NCBI RefSeq assembly: GCF_036577625.1
Contig: NZ_JARBDC010000003.1
Coordinates: forward strand, 62,001-126,000
Reading direction: 5' to 3'
Length of the DNA stretch: 64,000 nucleotides
DNA from: Paenibacillus_AB sp036577625
Lineage (GTDB): Bacteria; Bacillota; Bacilli; Paenibacillales; NBRC-103111
Shown: positions 58,700 to 64,000 of the stretch, piece after piece
How the letters are laid out: the number at the start of each line of letters is the position of its first letter
Numbering within the stretch: position 1 is the stretch's first letter
Made by a program: the position numbers and the translations under genes
The notes under the pieces: model-generated
Databases searched by the model: none
What the model was told of the DNA's origin: nothing
The model's input: only the letters and a program-made list of their open reading frames with translations

Positions 58700-60520
58700 A
58701 TGACAGAACCAGCCAGGAGACGGACCGTATTGCGCGCGCAAGTGCTGATCGCCGGAGGAGGGATGTCCGGCGTTGCCGCTGCAATCGCCGCGGCGCGCAA
58801 CGGAGTCGAGACGATCCTCGTCCAGGACCGTCCCGTCTTGGGCGGCAACGCCTCGTCGGAAATCCGCATGAACATCAGCGGCTCGTCGGTTAGAGGGAAG
58901 GCGCTGCAGACCGAATCGCGCGAGAGCGGCATCGTCGAGGAGATTTTGCTCGAGTGCGCGGTGCGCAACCCGCAGCGAAGCGCCAGCATGCTCGATCTGA
59001 TCCTATACGAAAAATGCCGCACCGAGCCCAAGCTGACGCTGATGCTCAATACGGCGGTTGTCGGAGCGACCATGGACGGAAGCCGCATTGCGTCCGTTTA
59101 TGCGAATCGGGAGAGCACCGAGGATTTTTTCGAAATCGAGGCCGATCTGTACGCCGACTGCACCGGCGACGGCAGACTGGGACACGAGGCCGGGGCGCTC
59201 TACACGACCGGTCGGGAGGCGGCCGGCGAATACGGAGAAACGGTGGCCGAGGAACGCCGTGACGGGTACAGGCTGGGATCCTCGCTCCTGTTCACGACCC
59301 GGGACATGGGGCGGCCGATGCCGTTTGTACCGCCGAAGTGGGCGCGCTCGTTCACGGAGGACGATCTGAAGTTCCGCCGGCACGACAGCTGGGAATACGG
59401 CTACTGGTGGGTCGAATTCGGCGGCATGCTGGACACGATCAAGGACAACGAAACGATTCGCGACGAGCTGCTGGCGATCATGCTGGGCATTTGGGACCAT
59501 ATCAAGAACAGCGGCCAACACCCGGAGTCTGCCAACTGGGCGCTCGACTGGTTCGGATTCGTGCCCGGCAAGCGGGAATCGCGAAGGTTCGTCGGCAAGT
59601 ACGTGCTCAAGGAAAGCGATCTGGTCGAGGCGGTCCGGTTCGACGACGTAATCGCCTACGGGGGCTGGCCGATGGACGTCCATCACCCCGCTTGCATCGA
59701 GGCGACGGGCGAGAAACCGAACAAGGCGCCCTATACGCCTTATTTGTACGGCATCCCGCTGCGGTCGCTGGTCAGCTCCAATATCGACAATCTCATGTTC
59801 GCCGGCCGGAACATTTCGGCCACCCACGTCGCCTTCTCCAGCACGCGGGTCATGGCCACCTGCGCCTTGATGGGGGAAGGGCTGGGCACGTTCGCCGCCG
59901 TCGCCCTTCACCGCGGAATGCCGCTTCGCGAGGCTTGGCGGGATGCGGCGACGGTGAAGGAAGCGCAGCAGCGGCTTCTGCGGCAGGGGGCCTATCTGCC
60001 CGGCATCCGGCTGGAGGACCGCAACCTCGCCGCGGATGCCCGCATCTTCGCGTCATCCGAGCAAGAGGAGGGTCGGGCGGTCCAGATCGTCGACGGCCAT
60101 GTCCGATCCGTGCACGGACCGAAGGGCGTTCGGCCGGACATGGCCGTGCCGGGCACGCACCGCTGGATGTCCGACCCGTCGGACTTGGCGCCTTGGCTGG
60201 AGCTGCACTGGGAGAAGGCCGTCGATCTGAAGCGGATCACGCTGGTGCTGGACGGCGGGCTGCATCGGCATCTGGCTTTGACCCATTCCGACATGCACTT
60301 CAAGACGATGGCATGGGGGGCGCAGCCGGAAACGCTGATGGAATTCCGCCTGTTGGCCGACGCCGGCGAAGGCTTCGGGGAGATCGCGCACGTGCGGGAC
60401 AATTACGCGCGGCAGCTTGACTTCGATGTGGAGCTGCACGGGGTCCGGCGTCTCCGATTGGAGGTGATCGCCACCAACGGATTGGATCATGCCCGGGTGT
60501 TCGAAGTTCGATGCCTTTGA
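58700..60520 (+). CDS. FAD-dependent oxidoreductase with C-terminal discoidin-like domain
   Basis: About 606 aa. The FAD-binding Rossmann motif is VLIAGGGMSGVAAAIAAARN (about 15-34), followed by QDRPVLGGNASSEIRMNISG and YADCTGDGRLGHEAGA, typical of the FAD_oxidored family. Residues about 480-606 (WLELHWEKAVDLKRITLVLD and on) resemble a coagulation factor 5/8 C-type carbohydrate-binding fold. There is no signal peptide, unlike the relative at 23216, so it should be cytosolic. ATG 58700 is preferred over 58667 because GAGGGAGAG lies upstream. An orphan SBP follows after 42 nt. The substrate is probably a sugar or glycoside. Confidence 0.85.
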   Translation: MTEPARRRTVLRAQVLIAGGGMSGVAAAIAAARNGVETILVQDRPVLGGNASSEIRMNISGSSVRGKALQTESRESGIVEEILLECAVRNPQRSASMLDLILYEKCRTEPKLTLMLNTAVVGATMDGSRIASVYANRESTEDFFEIEADLYADCTGDGRLGHEAGALYTTGREAAGEYGETVAEERRDGYRLGSSLLFTTRDMGRPMPFVPPKWARSFTEDDLKFRRHDSWEYGYWWVEFGGMLDTIKDNETIRDELLAIMLGIWDHIKNSGQHPESANWALDWFGFVPGKRESRRFVGKYVLKESDLVEAVRFDDVIAYGGWPMDVHHPACIEATGEKPNKAPYTPYLYGIPLRSLVSSNIDNLMFAGRNISATHVAFSSTRVMATCALMGEGLGTFAAVALHRGMPLREAWRDAATVKEAQQRLLRQGAYLPGIRLEDRNLAADARIFASSEQEEGRAVQIVDGHVRSVHGPKGVRPDMAVPGTHRWMSDPSDLAPWLELHWEKAVDLKRITLVLDGGLHRHLALTHSDMHFKTMAWGAQPETLMEFRLLADAGEGFGEIAHVRDNYARQLDFDVELHGVRRLRLEVIATNGLDHARVFEVRCL

Positions 60521-60562
60521 CGAAAAAATTCATGGCAACACCAAAAGGGAGGTAGTCATCAA

Positions 60563-61891
60563 ATGAATGTCTCACAAAAGAAGTCGGCACAATGCGGAAC
60601 GGTATTCTTGCTGCTCGCCGCAACGTTCGCTTTGGCCGGATGCGGCAAAGGCGCGGGAACGTCGGACGCCCCGGCGCAGCAAGGCGGCGAGACGCCGAAG
60701 GTGAGCACGGAGCCGGTCACGCTGACCGCGGCGATCGATGACGTCATCGTCGACGCCGCATTGGAAAAGCTCATTCAGGACGAGCTCAAGGCAAGCCGCC
60801 CCAACATTACCCTGAACATCGTTCAGCCGACCAAAGGAAACACGCTGAACGATCTGATCGCGGCGGGAACCGTTCCCGATCTGATCTTTACGTACAACGG
60901 GCGGCTGTCCTCCTATGCGGATCGCGAGCTTCTGTACGACATGACCGAGCTGGCGAAGACGCATCAAATCGACCTGAGCCGGTTCGATCCGCAAATGATC
61001 GACGACGTCCGTAAATTTTCCGATAAAGGCGAATTGTACGGTATCCCGTACGGGACGAACTTTCACGCTTTGTATTACAACAAAGACATCTTCGACAAAT
61101 TCGGGGTCGTCTATCCGAAGGACGGCATGTCTTGGGATCAGTTGGTCGATTTGGCCAAAAAGGTGACCCGCAGGGACGGCAATACGCAGTACCGCGGATT
61201 CGATCCGGGCGCCGGCATCTCCTGGATCTACCAGCCGCTCGGCATCCAGGCGGACGATTACAAATCCGGGAAAGCATCGATCAACAACGAGCAGTGGAAG
61301 AAAGTATTCGAACTCGTCCACACGTTTTACTCGATCCCGGGCAACGCTCCCGGAACTGCGGCGGCCGCCGACCAATTTCTGAAGGATAAGACTCTGGCGA
61401 TGATCGGTTACACGAACTTGTTTTCGCAGCTCGAGTCCGCCGGCCAAAACGGCTTGAACTGGGACGTGGTCCAATACCCGAGCTATCCCGAGCGGCCGAA
61501 CATCTACGGGAACGCCAGCGTGAACGTCATCACGGTGACGAAGACGGGCAAACACAAGGACGAGGCGATGCAGGTCGTCCGGGCGGCGGTTTCGGACAAG
61601 GTGCAGTTGGAAAGCTCGAAGCAGGGGAAAGTATCGCCGCTCAAGAGCGAGGCGATTCGGGCCGCATTCGGCAAAGGGCTCGATTTCCTGCAGGGCAAAC
61701 AGCTGCAGAGCATATTCAAGAGCAAACCGGTCCCTTATCCGCTCTCCTCGCCGTATCGGTCCAAGTCCGAGTCGATCGCGAGCAAATATTTCAAAGAGTA
61801 CGACAGCGGCAATATAGACGTCAACACCGCACTGAGCAAGGCGGAGGAAGAGATCAACAAGATGCTCCTGGAGGAGAAGGCCAAGCAGTAG
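60563..61891 (+). CDS. Extracellular solute-binding lipoprotein (orphan SBP 5)
   Basis: Family 1 SBP of 442 aa. Lipobox LAGC near residue 27, then a Gly/Ala linker. The paralogue signature is YNKDIFDKFGVVYP followed by DGMSWDQLVDLAKK, and a C-terminal helix reads DVNTALSKAEEEINKM, very like SBP 2. GGGAGG precedes ATG 60563. It is cotranscribed with the FAD oxidoreductase, repeating the pairing at 23216-26725. No permease or ATPase gene is nearby. Confidence 0.92.
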   Translation: MNVSQKKSAQCGTVFLLLAATFALAGCGKGAGTSDAPAQQGGETPKVSTEPVTLTAAIDDVIVDAALEKLIQDELKASRPNITLNIVQPTKGNTLNDLIAAGTVPDLIFTYNGRLSSYADRELLYDMTELAKTHQIDLSRFDPQMIDDVRKFSDKGELYGIPYGTNFHALYYNKDIFDKFGVVYPKDGMSWDQLVDLAKKVTRRDGNTQYRGFDPGAGISWIYQPLGIQADDYKSGKASINNEQWKKVFELVHTFYSIPGNAPGTAAAADQFLKDKTLAMIGYTNLFSQLESAGQNGLNWDVVQYPSYPERPNIYGNASVNVITVTKTGKHKDEAMQVVRAAVSDKVQLESSKQGKVSPLKSEAIRAAFGKGLDFLQGKQLQSIFKSKPVPYPLSSPYRSKSESIASKYFKEYDSGNIDVNTALSKAEEEINKMLLEEKAKQ

Positions 61892-61966
61892 CGAAACCTA
61901 GGGCGATCATTCGATGCATCGATTTGTAGGACGGCTGCAATGTTTGCCTGAAGTGATACAATTTGA

Positions 61967-62006
61967 AAGGCGAGAGGGCTGATCCGGCGTTCCCGCCTTC
62001 TTTGTT
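61967..62006 (+). terminator. Weak terminator candidate after orphan SBP 5
   Basis: Stem AAGGCG (61967-61972) with CGCCTT (61994-61999), a long loop and a short T-rich tail. The rest of the 275-bp gap up to 62167 holds no other clear signal. Confidence 0.4.
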
Positions 62007-62166
62007 ATCGCATAAGAAGCAGCGGGTACGCACAGGGACGCCGCGGCATTGAAATAAAATATATTCCGCATGAAAAAAAACTGCATGTTCCAGCATCGAT
62101 CTCCTTTAGTAAGATGAAATGGAGAATAAACGGTAAAGCGGTCCGGAGGATCGGGAGGAGCTCGTC

Positions 62167-63582
62167 ATGCGCGAAGGGAAACTGACTTTTTTTGGCGGAG
62201 TAGGCAAATCGGGAGGCGTACAGGTTCTTTACGGCAAAGGGAACGAGGCTGTATTGTTCGATTTCGGCGTGGAACACAGCAGCCTGCTGTTCCCCAAGCA
62301 GCTGACGCTGTACGAGCCTGTAGGAGCGACACCCGGACGCGAGCTGCGGCAATATTTGCTGGGCGGTATGACCGCCCCGCTGCTTCAGCTGTACGATCCG
62401 GAGCATATCAGGGGACTGGATACGGCGAAAGTGCGTCAGGTTTGGGGCGACCGCGATTTTCCCCATTACGGGCAGATCAGTCTGTTTGTCGGCCATATGC
62501 ATACGGACCATATTGCCGTTCTGCCTTACGCAAAATCGGATATTCCCGTATATATGAACCGCGACGCTTTTTCCTTGTATCGGGGAATGGTCGCAGGGGG
62601 GCATATTTCGGATACCGCGGCGCGCATTACGGCATGCGACGATCTGAGCGTCGTCGATTTCGGCGAATTTACGATGCAGATCGTCGAGATGGACCACAAT
62701 GCGACCGGAGCGGCGGGGATAATTATCGACGACGGCAGCCATAAAATCGCATATACGGGAGACTGGCGGCGCCAAGGCAAGCATCCGGAGCGGATCGACC
62801 GGTTTATCGAGCTTTGCCGCAATAAGGGGGTCGACCTGCTGCTAACGGAAGGAACGCGGCTTCCGGCCGACCCGTCCGCCGCGGTGTCCCGTCAAATGAC
62901 GGAGGACGAGCTGCTGGCCCGATACTCCGATATTGTGGACGAAGCGGACGGGCTCGTATATTTGCAAATGTCGCCCCGGGATCTCGAGCGAATGGCCGAT
63001 ATGATCGCCATTGCCGCGGAGAGAGGGCGAAAAGTCGTCATGGAGGCCTCCCATGCCGTCATCTGGCATACGGCCAATCGCGAGGGCTTGCGGATACTGG
63101 AAGGGCATCCCGCTCTCGAAGCGGATATTCAGATCGTAGACGCGACCGTGACGGACAAGATGGCGGCGCCGTACAAGACGATTTCGTTGGAGCGGCTGGC
63201 CGAGCGAAAACACGAATACGTGTACTTTTTCAAATTTCCCGATCTTGCCCATATGATCGAACTGGAAACGCTCGGCAATTTGCCGGGGCGTTCGCATTTC
63301 ATTCAATCCGATTACAGCGTTAAGCTCGATCATCCGGATATGGCGAAATATTTGAACACGTTTGGAATTATCGGCCATACGCTGTGCAACGGGGGGCACG
63401 CGCATCCCGAGGCGATCGCCGATATGATCGAGCGGATCGCTCCCAAAGCGGTCGTCACCCTGCACAGCCGCCATCCAAGATCGCAAAATACGAGAGGAAT
63501 ATACGCCTATTACCCGGAAAAAGGGGAGACTGTGGCGGTTTCGTCCATCCTGGCGTCCGCAGTCGGCGCCGGAAACCGATAA
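62167..63582 (+). CDS. MBL-fold metallo-hydrolase (RNase J/beta-CASP-like)
   Basis: A 471-aa protein. The metal-binding motif HMHTDH is at residues 110-115; later ligands are suggested by EMDHNATGAAG and YTGDWRRQGKHP. The C-terminal half (TEGTRLPADPS, QMSPRDLERMADM, TLHSRHPRSQNT) resembles the beta-CASP/RNase J-like part, as in small-molecule and RNA hydrolases. The GGTCCGGAGGATCGGGAGGAG region precedes the start in two parts. It is 34 nt upstream of a histidine phosphatase gene. The target, nucleic acid or small molecule, cannot be told. Confidence 0.85.
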   Translation: MREGKLTFFGGVGKSGGVQVLYGKGNEAVLFDFGVEHSSLLFPKQLTLYEPVGATPGRELRQYLLGGMTAPLLQLYDPEHIRGLDTAKVRQVWGDRDFPHYGQISLFVGHMHTDHIAVLPYAKSDIPVYMNRDAFSLYRGMVAGGHISDTAARITACDDLSVVDFGEFTMQIVEMDHNATGAAGIIIDDGSHKIAYTGDWRRQGKHPERIDRFIELCRNKGVDLLLTEGTRLPADPSAAVSRQMTEDELLARYSDIVDEADGLVYLQMSPRDLERMADMIAIAAERGRKVVMEASHAVIWHTANREGLRILEGHPALEADIQIVDATVTDKMAAPYKTISLERLAERKHEYVYFFKFPDLAHMIELETLGNLPGRSHFIQSDYSVKLDHPDMAKYLNTFGIIGHTLCNGGHAHPEAIADMIERIAPKAVVTLHSRHPRSQNTRGIYAYYPEKGETVAVSSILASAVGAGNR

Positions 63583-63616
63583 CAAACAGAAAGCTTACTG
63601 AGGGAGCATACAGAAA

Positions 63617-64000
63617 ATGGTCGCGATAACTTTCGTCAGACACGGCATTACCGATCACAATATTGAAAAAAGAGCGCAAGGTCATACGCAAAATCCGCTG
63701 AATGCCGAAGGGAGAGCGCAGGCGGCGTCGGTTGCCAAGCGGCTCTCCGAAGGGCAGTGGGACGCGTTCATCTCGAGCGATTTAAGAAGAGCCCGGGAAA
63801 CGGCGGAAATCATTGCCGCGGCGATCGGCAAGCCGGTCGATTTTTTCGATCCGAGGCTGCGTGAAATGGATCGAGGGAAAATCGCCGATACGACCGAACA
63901 GGAACGGGTTGCACGATGGGGGGACAACTGGAAAGAGCTTGATATGGGTCAGGAATCCCAGGAGTCCATGCGCTCGCGCGGAATCGGCTTTATCCGGGAT
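63617..64000 (+). CDS. Histidine phosphatase family protein (3' end outside the window)
   Basis: The first 128 residues of a phosphoglycerate-mutase-like phosphatase. The catalytic RHG motif lies at residues 8-10 (ITFVRHGITDHN), followed by FISSDLRRARETAEII near 57-72 and LREMDRG near 89-95, the usual family landmarks. GAGGGAG (63600-63606) lies 10 nt before the ATG. It probably dephosphorylates a small phosphorylated metabolite. The frame is open to the end of the window. Confidence 0.92.
   Translation, partial: MVAITFVRHGITDHNIEKRAQGHTQNPLNAEGRAQAASVAKRLSEGQWDAFISSDLRRARETAEIIAAAIGKPVDFFDPRLREMDRGKIADTTEQERVARWGDNWKELDMGQESQESMRSRGIGFIRD

Overview
The window looks like a chromosomal segment of a Paenibacillaceae-type Firmicute (Paenibacillus or Cohnella-like). 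The signs are strong AAGGAGGTGA-type ribosome binding sites, frequent GTG and TTG starts, moderately high GC, many lipoprotein solute-binding proteins (SBPs), Yes-type histidine kinase/AraC response-regulator pairs, AraC regulators fused to a siderophore-binding domain, and FecCD-type iron permeases. This assignment rests on gene content only. No rRNA, tRNA, CRISPR array, insertion sequence or phage was seen.

Layout. 1-11300: a degenerate intergenic repeat, then Gfo/Idh/MocA oxidoreductase, orphan SBP and AraC; a shikimate-kinase-like gene and a hotdog thioesterase; a divergent AraC // SBP pair followed by a frameshifted Tat-exported pectate-lyase-like gene and two overlapping Gfo/Idh genes. 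11475-19259: a complete carbohydrate importer (two permeases, YesM-type kinase, AraC-type response regulator, SBP, Gfo/Idh); the two transcription units share an operator-like motif at the same distance from the -10 box. 19564-26725: an orphan SBP, an OmpR/VanS-like two-component system, and a membrane-anchored FAD oxidoreductase paired with another orphan SBP. 26826-29819: a small membrane protein and a short class II UvrA.

29830-43623 is an iron-uptake island. It holds a Btr-like AraC-SBP regulator divergent from an SBP and two FecCD permeases, a non-iron SBP, a second copy of the repeat, then two more FecCD permeases, two SBPs and a second AraC-SBP regulator. Four Fur-box-like operators sit at the promoters. 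No FecE-type ATPase is present, so a distant shared ATPase is implied. 43744-48225: an N-terminally truncated isomerase/epimerase and an Lpl-type sugar importer (SBP plus two permeases) with two cre-like sites. 48324-53859: a nucleotidyltransferase-fold protein, a TIGR01777 epimerase, an ArsR-rhodanese regulator with an MFS exporter, an ECF sigma/anti-sigma pair and a small unknown gene. 53968-57494: a translationally coupled sigma, anti-sigma-like, ABC ATPase and ABC permease operon. 57760-61891: AraC divergent from a second FAD oxidoreductase plus orphan SBP module. 62167-64000: an MBL-fold hydrolase and a histidine phosphatase cut by the window edge.

The main theme is carbohydrate scavenging and redox modification. 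At least five paralogous SBPs lack their own permeases and sit beside Gfo/Idh or FAD oxidoreductases and AraC regulators. The FAD oxidoreductase plus orphan SBP unit occurs twice, once with a predicted extracytoplasmic flavoprotein. It is the best candidate here for an undescribed system.
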